Positions 1 through 7,785 of a stretch of 38,029 nt of DNA are shown piece after piece; the first letter of the stretch is position 1, and every line of letters starts with the position of its first letter. Position numbers and translations under genes: made by a program. The notes under the pieces were generated by a model, which worked only from the letters and a program-made list of their open reading frames with translations, was not told the DNA's origin and made no database searches. The stretch is from CAXSDR01 sp964236445 (lineage in GTDB: Bacteria; Actinomycetota; Actinomycetes; Motilibacterales; Motilibacteraceae): the NCBI GenBank assembly GCA_964236445.1, contig CAXSDR010000024.1:1-38029 (forward strand). The letters are read 5' to 3'.

Positions 1-85
1 ACAAGCGCTAGAACCCACCCGGCACCAGGGGGTCAGTTTTGGCCCGGCGTTGACATGAGCAGCGCGCAGACGGTTCCGGACTCAA

Positions 86-1003
86 TCAGGCGGTTTGCAT
101 CAGCCGTCGCAAAGTGCGTCGCGCCAGACGGAAGAACACCGGATTCGTGTGCTCGTAGTAGTGAAGCCCGCCGATCGCCATCTCGAAGGCCCATCCGCGA
201 CCACGCAGCCAGGCGGCAGCATCCAGCCCCAAGCCGTCCCTGAAGACAGACCGTTGAGGCTCGTCGAAGACCGTCCATGCAGGCTGCAGGTCGGAGGCTG
301 GGTCTCCGACGACCGGCTCGGTGATATCGACCATGCCGCTGAGCCGGCCCTTGTTCATCAGGAAGTTGCCCGGCATCGGATCCCCATTGATCTTGACGGG
401 CGCACCCTCGTGAGCTGGCGCAGCAAGCGCGGTCTCCCACACACGGACAGCAGCAACGGGGTCGATGAGATGGGCGCCGCGCTGGATAGACGTTCGAACC
501 CAATCGGTATCGGTCAACGGTTTACCACCGCGCCCATTGCCGCTCCACGATGCGCCGCCCGTCGGCACCGACTGGTGAGCCCTCAGAACCCGTCCCAGGT
601 CGGAGGCCAGAGCGTCAAGGTCACAAGCATTCGGGTCCTCATCGAGCAAGTGGTCTAGCGACTGCCCGTCGAGCCAGGTCCACAACGACCACACGCCGTC
701 GTAGCCCAAGAAGGGTCCGCCAATCCCCACAAGCTGGGGCACCTCAAGCGCTGACTGTGCAGAAAGCTCCCGTGCGTGCCGGCCCTCCGCGTCCAGGCGG
801 TCCGTAACGGCAGTGCCGAGCACGGGGACGAGTGGGACCCGCGCAAGCAGCGCACTTCCCACGCGAAATGGTGCGATGACGGTGCCTCCGGACCTCATTG
901 CCAAAACGTCGACGCCTGCCAGCTCCGGAAACTGCCCGGCCAGCGCGGCAGACAGTGCTTTCACCGATACGTCGACCTGGCCCCCGTGCATCACGGCCTT
1001 CAT
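86..1003 (-). CDS. Aminoglycoside phosphotransferase-fold (APH) family protein
   Basis: A 305-residue protein with the APH/choline-kinase fold signature in its C-terminal half. The catalytic-loop equivalent reads NGDPMPGN, where the family norm is HGDxxPGN, so the base-like Asp and the metal-binding Asn are kept but the His is Asn. It is followed by a metal-binding segment DITEPVVGDPASDL that replaces the usual DFG/DxD. Such proteins phosphorylate small alcohols, sugars or antibiotics; no substrate can be read here and the gene stands alone. The ATG at 1003 follows a GGGG stretch; a second in-frame ATG lies four codons in. No signal peptide or membrane segment is seen. The family call is firm; resistance is not implied. 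Confidence 0.8.
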   Translation of the reverse strand: MKAVMHGGQVDVSVKALSAALAGQFPELAGVDVLAMRSGGTVIAPFRVGSALLARVPLVPVLGTAVTDRLDAEGRHARELSAQSALEVPQLVGIGGPFLGYDGVWSLWTWLDGQSLDHLLDEDPNACDLDALASDLGRVLRAHQSVPTGGASWSGNGRGGKPLTDTDWVRTSIQRGAHLIDPVAAVRVWETALAAPAHEGAPVKINGDPMPGNFLMNKGRLSGMVDITEPVVGDPASDLQPAWTVFDEPQRSVFRDGLGLDAAAWLRGRGWAFEMAIGGLHYYEHTNPVFFRLARRTLRRLMQTA

Positions 1004-1723
1004 GCTGCCCCATACAAGTCAGCCGCCACCACGACTCCCGTGGACCCCTGAAGGTCACCGCTGGGAAGCAAGCGCCGCTGCAGAACTGCTGGGTAGGAGC
1101 ACCGGTTCCAGAACCTCCCCCCGCCATCCGCCCAAGCTCGGAGACCACACGCACCCGCCACCGCATCAAGGGCGCTACGCGTCGCTTCGCGATGACCTGC
1201 GGTCACCCTTGACCCGGCGACAGGCGCGTATGCTTAGCTTTCACAACAGGTTCCGCGTATGCGTACTCGACCATCGATTGCCGTGGCTGGCTCACAGCCA
1301 GCTGTCCACTGACAGGCGATCCCGCCAGCTGCGGCTGACGGGCACAGCGCGGTTGCCACCCAGAAGGAACCGTGGCTTTGAGGAGGTGTTGCGGGGCGCC
1401 GAGGCAGGAGAACCTCACGGGCAGCAGAGGGACGCCACACCGACTCCTCATTTGCCGCCGGTGATGATGTAGCTGGTGGCCGATATCAGGCCCAGACGGC
1501 GAAACACGCAGGGCAGTCCAGCGAACACTCGGCTGTAGGCGGCGGGTTCGATCTGTGCCTGCGCCGAGCCACGGCCGAATATGTGTGGTTGGCCGGCCAC
1601 CGCAAAGCCCCTCACGTCCCCGCGGATCGCTGGACGGGAGTCGGCGACACCGTTTCCGCGATTTGGGGACTCCTGTGCACCGTCGGCAATGCACGATCGT
1701 CCCAACCGATGTTGAAGCGCGAG
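1004..1723. other. Gene-poor stretch with a possible degenerate gene end
   Basis: About 720 bases lie between two leftward genes. Several frames are open only because of high GC and none has a convincing start, ribosome site or family match. The one suggestive piece is a minus-strand reading ending at 1448, whose last 30 or so residues (FRRLGLISATSYIITGGK) look like a natural protein C-terminus, while the upstream part does not look like protein. It may be the remnant of a decayed gene. I see no terminator, repeat or RNA gene here. Confidence 0.4.
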
Positions 1724-3151
1724 TCAATAGCGCTGCTCGCGTGACTCCGTCAGGTCCACGGCACGCCCGTCGGGGTAGTGCCCCTCGAAGTGCGTGGCGG
1801 GATCGACGAGCTCATCGGCGCCCCCGGCCGGCTCCCACGCCGTGCGCTCGAGTGCGCGCACCAGCGCCGCGACGTTGACCGGGTCGAACTGTGTTCCTTC
1901 GCAGCGACGCAGCTCGGCGATCGCGTCATCGACACTGCACGGACCGCGGTAGGACCGGGTCGAGGTCATGGAGTCGAATGCGTCGGCGACGGCGATGATC
2001 CGCGCGAACTCGGGGATCTGGTCGCCTCGCAGCCCTGCCGGATAGCCCAAGCCGTCGATGCGCTCGTGATGGTGCGCGATGCCGGCGTGCGCCTCCTCGA
2101 GGAACTCGATGCCCGAGACGAGCTCGAGCCCGCACTCGGGATGCAGCTTGATGGCGTCGAACTCTTCCTCGGTCAGTCGTCCCGGCTTCTGCAGCACGCG
2201 GCTCGGGACGCCGATCTTGCCAATGTCGTGCAGCATCCCTGCGTAGCGCAGCATGCCGACGCGCGCCTCGTTGAACCTGAGCTGCCGTCCGAGGAGCACG
2301 CTCGCCTTGGCAACCCGCTCGCTGTGGCCGCGGGTGTAGACGTCCTTGGTCTCCACGGCGCGACCGAGCGCAGCGACCGTGCGGTCGTAGGCCTGCTGCT
2401 CCTCGGCGACCTGGGAGTAGCTGAAGCCGGCGAGGTACAGCGGCAGGGTCACCAGCACGGCACTGAACGGCCCGATGCCTGCAGGGCCCCACAGCACGGC
2501 GAGCCCGAGTCCGAGAAAGCCGTTGCCCAGCTCCAGCAGTGCGGCAGGCGCCCTGATCCCGCCGGCGGCGGCTACGAGGCGCTGGTTGGACGACGAGGTC
2601 AAGGCCACGGCGACGCCGACCATCACCGCGCACATCGCATAGAGAGCGAGGTCGGCGACGAGCACGGGGATGAGGTCGGAGGGGAACGAGAACGTCAGAC
2701 CGTGCGTGGTTGCCCCCGTCGCGATCATCAGCGGACCAGCGGTCGCGGTGGCCACGACGAGCGTGGCCGCGTTGAATGCCCGCTTGTGCAGGGCGCGCGT
2801 GCGGTCTTCGGCGACGAAGTCGGCTGCAGCAACGATGATCGCCCCCGCCGGGCCCACCAGCGACAGTGCGGCGAGCACGATCACGGAGCCGAGGGCGAGA
2901 TGGGAGTCTGTCGCGGCATGGTGCTTGTGCTCGGAGAGCTTGCTGGCGAGCACATGCATGAGTGCGAGCAGGCCCACGGTGAGCCAGTGCGACGTCCGGA
3001 GCGTTGCCATGCTGACGGCCACGAGGAGCATGCCCACGGCGACGACGCCGACGACGTACGCGCTTGCCCTTGCGGGCATGTCGTTCGTCGCCGGCGTCCT
3101 CGCCACCGTGCTCGACAGGGAGACCGCCACCACGCTCCAGCCTTGCAGCAT
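1724..3151 (-). CDS. Membrane HD-GYP domain phosphodiesterase, copy 1
   Basis: Up to 475 residues. Residues about 30-245 carry hydrophobic segments of a polytopic membrane sensor with a cytoplasmic-looking motif EDRTRALHKRAFN near 115. A short linker (about 246-268) leads to the HD-GYP domain: YTRGHSERV at 272, the HD pair at H308-D309 (LHDIGK), LHPE at 336, HHHERIDGLGYP at 360 with GYP at 369-371, and VADAFDSMTSTRSYR. All usual metal ligands are present, so cyclic-di-GMP hydrolysis to GMP is expected. The start is uncertain: no strong ribosome site precedes the ATG at 3151, a GTG six codons in sits after AAGG, and alignment with the paralogue at 29821 suggests the conserved part begins near residue 25. 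It lies 54 bases after the 20-codon ORF at 3206, probably in the same transcript. Confidence 0.9.
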   Translation of the reverse strand: MLQGWSVVAVSLSSTVARTPATNDMPARASAYVVGVVAVGMLLVAVSMATLRTSHWLTVGLLALMHVLASKLSEHKHHAATDSHLALGSVIVLAALSLVGPAGAIIVAAADFVAEDRTRALHKRAFNAATLVVATATAGPLMIATGATTHGLTFSFPSDLIPVLVADLALYAMCAVMVGVAVALTSSSNQRLVAAAGGIRAPAALLELGNGFLGLGLAVLWGPAGIGPFSAVLVTLPLYLAGFSYSQVAEEQQAYDRTVAALGRAVETKDVYTRGHSERVAKASVLLGRQLRFNEARVGMLRYAGMLHDIGKIGVPSRVLQKPGRLTEEEFDAIKLHPECGLELVSGIEFLEEAHAGIAHHHERIDGLGYPAGLRGDQIPEFARIIAVADAFDSMTSTRSYRGPCSVDDAIAELRRCEGTQFDPVNVAALVRALERTAWEPAGGADELVDPATHFEGHYPDGRAVDLTESREQRY

Positions 3152-3205
3152 TCGGGCCGGCTCGCCGGTGTCCTTGCGTGGACGAGATGGGCAGCGGCGG
3201 AACGG

Positions 3206-3268
3206 TCAACTCCAGCGCGTGTTGCGCCCGGACAGGAAAAGCTCAGCAGCCTTCGAGATCATCGACAT
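3206..3268 (-). CDS. Conserved 20-residue small protein or leader peptide, copy 1
   Basis: A 20-codon ORF (MSMISKAAELFLSGRNTRWS) just upstream of HD-GYP copy 1. It has a GGGGGTGA ribosome site 6-8 bases before the ATG and an in-frame TGA closing the frame upstream. A second ORF of the same length sits in the same place before the other HD-GYP gene (31260-31322). The two share M-S, K-A-A-E, L-S-G-R and W (11 of 20 identical, several others conservative). At five codons (S2, A7, A8, G14, R15) the amino acid is kept while the third base differs, the mark of selection on the peptide rather than the DNA. Residues 3-13 could form a short amphipathic helix. Either a small functional protein or a leader peptide coupling translation to the HD-GYP gene; the function is unknown. 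Confidence 0.75.
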   Translation of the reverse strand: MSMISKAAELFLSGRNTRWS

Positions 3269-3410
3269 GTGACATCACCCCCATGGGATTCGTCAAGGGC
3301 AGAAGGTGTCTGCCCGCGCTGGTCCCCCCCTGGGCCCTTGCGGCAACGTCGTCGTGCCGATCATGGAACAGATGGATCATCGTGGTCTGCAGCTCGGCCG
3401 CAGCCACCGC
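3265..3410 (-). promoter_or_regulatory. Conserved leader upstream of small ORF 1
   Basis: Read on the minus strand this region shares three elements with 31319-31440. The far block is GCCGAGCTGCAGACCACG (near 3383-3400). Next comes a hairpin GGGCAG/CTGCCC (3297-3302 with 3310-3315, 7-base loop). The near block, TGACGAATCCC followed by GGTGATGTCACATGTC, includes the ribosome site and start of the small ORF. In the other copy the hairpin arms have a different sequence but still pair, so structure seems to be conserved. It could be a structured mRNA leader or a promoter with operators; the transcription start is not known. Confidence 0.5.
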
Positions 3411-3551
3411 CCTCCCGCGATTCCTCGTCCCTACGACAACGTGTCCGGTCCATCATGCCGCCGGGCACGAGCGTTGGATATAACGTATTCATCCCAATGA
3501 GGACATGTCGGGTAAACATCACACCAAAAGCCTGTTGGGCGTGTCTGTGGC

Positions 3552-4811
3552 GTGACTACGTTGGCCCACGTGCTCGCCATTGCTTCACCCGTCGCTGCGC
3601 GGTCAGCGCGGGCAGGGATGAGCCGCCTGCTGGCCGCGGAGATCCTGTCGACGACCGGTTCCAGCCTCACCAGCATCGCGCTTCCGTGGTTCGTCCTCAC
3701 CACGACGGGATCGGCGACCCAGGCCGGCGTGGTCGTCGCTGCCGAGGTGGCACCGGTGGTGATCCTGGGTTTCGCCTCGGGCGGCCTGGCCGAGAAGATG
3801 GGCGTACGCCGGTGCATGGTGCTCTCCGACCTGGCGCGCGCGCCGCTGTTCGCGGCCGTACCCGCCCTTTATTGGCTGGGCTGGCTGCCGTTCTGGCTGC
3901 TCCTCATTGTGGTGTTCCTCGGCAGTTGCTTCTCGACGCCCTACAGCACGAGCCAGCAGATCATGCTCGCCCACGTCGCCGGTGACGACGACGTCGCGCT
4001 CGCCCGCGCCTCGTCGAGCCTGCAGACCGCGACCCGTCTCACCATGCTGTTGGGTCCACCCGCGGCCGGCCTGCTCATCACGGCGATCGGCGCGCCGGCC
4101 CTGCTCCTGCTGGACGCGCTCAGCTTTCTCATCGTCGTGCCGCTGATCCTGGGCATCCCCGGGCCGGCGCCGGACCCCGCTGCGGCAGGCGACGTGGGGG
4201 CGTTCTCGGGGGTGTCGGTCGTCTATGCCGACCGCCTGCTCGGCACGTGGACGACGGCGAGCTTCCTCGCGGAGGCGTCCTACCAGGCCGTGTTCATCGC
4301 CATGCCCGTGCTCGCGCTGTTCCGCTATGACACCACCGCCGCGCTCGTCGGCATCATGCTCGCGGCGTTCGGCGCCGGGGCGGTCACGGGCAGTTTCGCC
4401 GCGAGCCGGCTGGCTGCGCGCGTGAGCGCGAGGCGGCTCGCGATGTTCGGCAAAGCGGGCCAGGCGCTGACGTTCCTCGCCTTGATCCCCGTCTGGCCGG
4501 AGGGCGGCATCGTCGCGGTGATGGTCGGCCTCGGACTGTTCAACGGCGTCACCAACGGCCCGGTGGGAGCCGTACGCCTGGCACGGCTGGCTCCCAGCGC
4601 CCGGGCGCGCGGCATCGCCGCCATCACCACGATCACCTGGTTGGGCGGGCTCGCGGGACTTCTCGCGGTGGGCCCCGCGCTCGACAACCTGGCGTTGACG
4701 ACGGTGTTCGCCGTGCTCGCGGCAGTTCAGGTGGCCGGAGCCGTGCTCTTCCTCTACGGCGGGTGGGGCAGCGACGCCGCAGCGCCGGTCCAACTGGCTC
4801 CCGCGGTCTAG
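3552..4811 (+). CDS. Major facilitator superfamily transporter (MFS_3/EntS-like)
   Basis: A 419-residue protein with about 12 hydrophobic segments. The N-terminal part (LAAEILSTTGSSLTSIALPWFVL) and the loop-2 motif GGLAEKMGVRR match the MFS exporter group that includes enterobactin exporter EntS and macrolide-efflux relatives. The substrate is unknown. The longest frame opens with GTG at 3552, but the family normally begins only a few residues before the first helix, so the ATG at 3618 (23rd codon, after GGCAGGG) is equally likely. The upstream 3470-3520 stretch is unusually AT-rich (TATAAC) and probably holds the promoter. The gene converges on the HNH-like gene with 14 bases between stops. 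Confidence 0.85.
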   Translation: MTTLAHVLAIASPVAARSARAGMSRLLAAEILSTTGSSLTSIALPWFVLTTTGSATQAGVVVAAEVAPVVILGFASGGLAEKMGVRRCMVLSDLARAPLFAAVPALYWLGWLPFWLLLIVVFLGSCFSTPYSTSQQIMLAHVAGDDDVALARASSSLQTATRLTMLLGPPAAGLLITAIGAPALLLLDALSFLIVVPLILGIPGPAPDPAAAGDVGAFSGVSVVYADRLLGTWTTASFLAEASYQAVFIAMPVLALFRYDTTAALVGIMLAAFGAGAVTGSFAASRLAARVSARRLAMFGKAGQALTFLALIPVWPEGGIVAVMVGLGLFNGVTNGPVGAVRLARLAPSARARGIAAITTITWLGGLAGLLAVGPALDNLALTTVFAVLAAVQVAGAVLFLYGGWGSDAAAPVQLAPAV

Positions 4812-4825
4812 CAACGCGTCGTGCT

Positions 4826-5272
4826 TCAGCCGGCGACCAGCACCAGCACGAACTGCCCGCCGCCGGCCTGCACCTGTGCCTTCACCTTCAGGTCGGGAGC
4901 GAGCCGCGACAACCGGTCGACCAGCCAGTCGGCGGCCTTGTCGGCGTCGCGCTGGCTGGGGCAGCGCGCCACGACCTCTCGCCCGCCCTTGCGCGTCAAC
5001 CGGTCCACGGCGGCCACTATCGGGGCCGGCTCGACGACGAAGAGCTCGCCAGACCAAGGGACCACCGCCTTCACGGCGCCCTTCTTGGTGTTGCACGCGC
5101 GGTGAGCGAGCCGCTCAGAGCCGGGCGCGGGCTTCTTGCCCTTCGTCGTAGAGGTGCCGCTGTCCACGCTCGGGCCGCGGTCGGAGTTGACCGAGGCGTC
5201 CGGGTCGACCGGCTCGTCGCACAGCCAGCAGCGCCAGCCGTCGCGTTCGCCGACGTCGTTGAGGTTGCTCAT
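4826..5272 (-). CDS. HNH-like zinc-finger protein lacking the catalytic His
   Basis: A 148-residue protein. Residues 13-20 hold WRCWLCDE and, about 40 residues on, RLAHRACNTKKG. These are the two halves of a treble-clef HNH nuclease as found in many actinobacterial HNH proteins (WxCxxCgxpvd ... RLaHrxCNxrKg). Between them the usual SVDHvvPL segment, which supplies the first catalytic His, reads PSVDSGTSTTKGKK, so the His is Ser and the loop is altered. The C-terminal 75 residues form an alpha/beta domain with no match I recognise. The zinc site may survive but nuclease activity is doubtful. The ATG at 5272 is chosen over a start 14 codons earlier because the family begins close to the finger. 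It lies 105 bases upstream of thiD in sense but is probably not part of the thi operon. Confidence 0.65.
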   Translation of the reverse strand: MSNLNDVGERDGWRCWLCDEPVDPDASVNSDRGPSVDSGTSTTKGKKPAPGSERLAHRACNTKKGAVKAVVPWSGELFVVEPAPIVAAVDRLTRKGGREVVARCPSQRDADKAADWLVDRLSRLAPDLKVKAQVQAGGGQFVLVLVAG

Positions 5273-5335
5273 GCCCGAACTCTCGCAGACGCCGCATGGC
5301 CCGCCCGACGACACAAGCCGCAGGTGAGCGGCTGG

Positions 5336-6166
5336 CTAGCCCTCGGGCTCAGTGGGAGTTGCCTCGCTCCAGCCGAAGTGGTCGAGCGGGCCGTGGCCCC
5401 GGCCCAGCTGCCATGCGGCTCCCCCCGCCACCGCCCTGCTCACATAAGCCTTCGCCGTCGCCACCGCTTCGACCACGTGCTCACCATGTGCCAGGCGAGC
5501 AGCGACCGCCGCCGCGAAGCTGCACCCGGTGCCGTGGGTGTTGCTGGTGTCGATGCGTGGGTGACGCAGCTCGAACATCGCACCCTCGGTCCACACGACG
5601 TCCACTGCCTCGTGCCCGGTGCCCGTCACGGCGTGCCCGCCCTTGACGACGACGGTGCGCGGGCCGAGCGCCGCCAGGGCGCGCGCTGCCTCGCGCTGCT
5701 CGATGAGGGTCGTGATCGTGTCACCCAGCAGCACCTGTGCCTCGTCGACGTTCGGTGTGAGCACGATCGCGTGCGGAAGCAGGAGCTCGACGTATGCCCG
5801 CTCGGCCGACGCCTCGAGCAGCCGGTCACCGCTCGACGCGACCATCACCGGGTCGACGACCAGTGCGGGCAGTCGACCGTCCGCTGCCATAGCCGCGACC
5901 GCGGTCACGATGTCGGTCGTCGCGAGCATGCCGGTCTTGACCGAGCGCACCGCGAGGTCGTCGAGCACCGCCTCGATCTGGGCAAGGACGAAGGCCACCG
6001 GGACCAGGTGCACCGCGCGTACGCCCGTGGTGTTCTGCGCGGTGAGCGCCGTGAGGGCACTCGTGCCGAAGACCCCCTGCGCAGCGAAGGTCTTGAGGTC
6101 GGCCTGGATGCCCGCACCGCCGCTGGGGTCCGAGCCGGCGATCGTGAGTGCGACGCGCGGGGTCAT
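5336..6166 (-). CDS. thiD: Hydroxymethylpyrimidine / HMP-phosphate kinase
   Basis: A 276-residue ribokinase-fold enzyme that phosphorylates 4-amino-5-hydroxymethyl-2-methylpyrimidine twice, giving HMP-PP for thiamin phosphate synthesis. Visible motifs: the N-terminal AGSDPSGGAGIQAD (substrate loop), QNTTGVRAVH, DPVMVASSGD, LTPN, VVKGGH, and the C-terminal anion-hole/catalytic DTSNTHGTGCSFAAA. Length and motif order are normal for ThiD. The ATG overlaps the TGA of the upstream tenI-like gene as ATGA, which fixes the start; longer frames continue into that gene in the wrong frame. It is the last gene of the seven-gene operon governed by the TPP riboswitch. Confidence 0.95.
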   Translation of the reverse strand: MTPRVALTIAGSDPSGGAGIQADLKTFAAQGVFGTSALTALTAQNTTGVRAVHLVPVAFVLAQIEAVLDDLAVRSVKTGMLATTDIVTAVAAMAADGRLPALVVDPVMVASSGDRLLEASAERAYVELLLPHAIVLTPNVDEAQVLLGDTITTLIEQREAARALAALGPRTVVVKGGHAVTGTGHEAVDVVWTEGAMFELRHPRIDTSNTHGTGCSFAAAVAARLAHGEHVVEAVATAKAYVSRAVAGGAAWQLGRGHGPLDHFGWSEATPTEPEG

Positions 6167-6780
6167 GGCGACACCGTTCGCAGCCGCGCGAGGTAGCGCT
6201 CGACGAGCCGCTGCGGCTGCGGGTCGCGCATGACCGCCCCCATCACTGCGACACCTGCGGCGCCGGCGCGCACGCACGAGGTCGCCGCGTCCGGCGCGAT
6301 CCCGGCGAGGGCATAGACCGGCATGTCGGCGGCCGCCCTCACCAGGTCGGCGAGACCGTCGAGACCGAGCGCGGGGCCGTGACCGGGCTTGGACCGGGTG
6401 GGGAACACCGGCGACACGGTGACATAGGCAGATCGCTCGGCGAGGGCCGCCCTCACCTCGTCGATGTCGTGGCACGAGCGTCCGCGCAGGGCAGGAGCGT
6501 CCCGCGGAACCCCGTCGCTGCTCGCGAGATGGACGGGTCGGGCGAGCCCTGCCGCATGCCTGAGCGATGTCCCGGCGAGCACGAGCACACCTGACACGTC
6601 GTCGAGCATGACCGCCAGCTCGTCGGCGAGTCGCCGGCGTTCGTCGGGCGCCAGGTCCTTCTCCCGCAGCACGACGGTGCGCGCGCCACCGTCGAGGGCA
6701 CCCCGCACCGTGTCCGCGAGCGGGCGGCGGGACTGCATGCGGTCGGTCAGGACGAGCAGCGGCCCGAGGGGAGAGGTCAC
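6163..6780 (-). CDS. tenI: TenI/ThiE-family protein, probable thiazole tautomerase
   Basis: A 205-residue TIM-barrel protein of the thiamin-phosphate synthase superfamily. It resembles TenI more than ThiE: the ThiE pyrophosphate/HMP loop (QVRAKD, VDDRxDxAxxxxADGxHLG) is replaced by VVLREKD and a shorter LVLAGTSLRHAAG-PVHLASSDGVP. The region GRSCHDIDEV supplies the His expected near the TenI active site, and SPVFPTRSKPGHGPALGL the phosphate loop. TenI aromatises the ThiG product, and the position just after thiG supports this. A true ThiE is encoded separately in the same operon (8921-9553), so this copy is unlikely to be the synthase. It starts at GTG overlapping the thiG stop (GTGA) and ends by overlapping thiD. 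Confidence 0.82.
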   Translation of the reverse strand: MTSPLGPLLVLTDRMQSRRPLADTVRGALDGGARTVVLREKDLAPDERRRLADELAVMLDDVSGVLVLAGTSLRHAAGLARPVHLASSDGVPRDAPALRGRSCHDIDEVRAALAERSAYVTVSPVFPTRSKPGHGPALGLDGLADLVRAAADMPVYALAGIAPDAATSCVRAGAAGVAVMGAVMRDPQPQRLVERYLARLRTVSP

Positions 6781-7580
6781 AGCGCAGGGAACCCGGCCAT
6801 GGTGGTGGAGGCCTGCGCATAGAAGCGCCGCGGAATGCGCCCGGCACGGCGGGCGAGCCTGCCGGCGCTGACGCCATCACGCATGGCTGCAGCCATGAGC
6901 TCCGGTTCGCGCGCTCGCGTGACCGCCGTCGCGAGCAGCACCGCATCGCATCCGAGCTCCATCGCCAGGGCCGCGTCGGAGGCAGTGCCGATGCCCGCGT
7001 CGAGGATCACCGGCACGCTGACGAAGGAGCGGATCAGCTCGATGTTGTGGGGGTTGCGGATGCCGAGGCCGCTGCCGATCGGCGACCCGAGCGGCATCAC
7101 CGCCGCGCAGCCCACGTCACCCAGCCGCCGTGCCACGATCGGATCGTCACCGGTGTAGGCGAAGACGCGGAAACCGTCGGCCACGAGCTGCTCCGCGGCG
7201 TCGAGCAGCTCCACCGGGTCAGGCAGCAGCGTCGTCTCGTCGCCGATGACCTCGAGCTTCACCCAGTCGGTCTCGAACGCCTCACGTGCCAGCCGGGCTG
7301 TGCTCACCGCCTCGCGCGCCGTCATGCAACCAGCGGTGTTCGGGAGCAGACGTACGCCGGCCCGGTCGGCCACGTCGAGCAGGGAGCCACCGGCGTCGGT
7401 CGGGTCGACCCGCCGCAGAGCCACGGTGACGATCTCGCTTCCGGACGCACTGATCGCCGCGCGAAGCGTCGTCATGGACGGCACCCCTCCGGTGCCCAGG
7501 AGCAGGCGTGACCGGAAGCTCTCGCCGGCGACGACGAACGGATCGTCGTCAGGTGCGGCATCGTTCGCGCTGGTGTGCAT
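6777..7580 (-). CDS. thiG: Thiazole synthase ThiG
   Basis: A 267-residue TIM-barrel enzyme that builds the thiazole phosphate from deoxyxylulose-5-phosphate, ThiS thiocarboxylate and the glycine imine made by ThiO. Evidence: N-terminal FRSRLLLGTGG, TVALRRVDP, LLPNTAGCMTAREAV, the Schiff-base lysine in DWVKLEVIGD (K108), PLGSPIGSGLGIRNP, and the phosphate-binding VPVILDAGIGTASDAALAMELGCDAVLLATAV. Length is normal. The ATG at 7580 lies one base after the thiS stop and behind an AGGAGG-like site (GCAGGAGGCTGAC), so it is preferred over the longer upstream frame. It is translationally coupled to the tenI-like gene. Confidence 0.96.
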   Translation of the reverse strand: MHTSANDAAPDDDPFVVAGESFRSRLLLGTGGVPSMTTLRAAISASGSEIVTVALRRVDPTDAGGSLLDVADRAGVRLLPNTAGCMTAREAVSTARLAREAFETDWVKLEVIGDETTLLPDPVELLDAAEQLVADGFRVFAYTGDDPIVARRLGDVGCAAVMPLGSPIGSGLGIRNPHNIELIRSFVSVPVILDAGIGTASDAALAMELGCDAVLLATAVTRAREPELMAAAMRDGVSAGRLARRAGRIPRRFYAQASTTMAGFPAL

Positions 7581-7581
7581 G

Positions 7582-7785
7582 TCAGCCTCCTGCTGCAGCG
7601 GCGAGCACTTCGACGGTGTCGCCTTCGGCGAGCGTGGTGCTCTCCCAGGCGCCGCGGGGCACCACGTTCCCGTTGCGGGCGACGGCCACACGCCGTGTCT
7701 GCGTCGTACGGCCGGCGACGAGGTCGGCGACCGTGGCTCCATCGGGCACGGTGACCTGCTCGCCGTTGACGCGCACGCGGGTCAC
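7582..7785 (-). CDS. thiS: Sulfur carrier protein ThiS
   Basis: A 67-residue ubiquitin-like sulfur carrier. It has the beta-grasp pattern (VRVNGEQVTVPDGATVADLV, VAVARNGNVVPRGAWESTTLAEGDTVEVL) and ends in the obligatory Gly-Gly (AAAAGG). The carboxylate is adenylated by a ThiF/MoeB-type enzyme and converted to a thiocarboxylate that donates sulfur to ThiG; no such activator is encoded in this window. It starts at GTG with GTGA overlap on the thiO stop and lies one base before thiG. It is one of two sulfur carriers here; the other (35810-36112) is CysO-like and clearly different in sequence. Confidence 0.95.
   Translation of the reverse strand: MTRVRVNGEQVTVPDGATVADLVAGRTTQTRRVAVARNGNVVPRGAWESTTLAEGDTVEVLAAAAGG

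Noticed and set aside
1778..3985. Very long plus-strand open frame across HD-GYP copy 1
   Set aside because: Composition-driven frame opposite a real gene: the translation is low-complexity Arg/Gly/Asp and has no domain.
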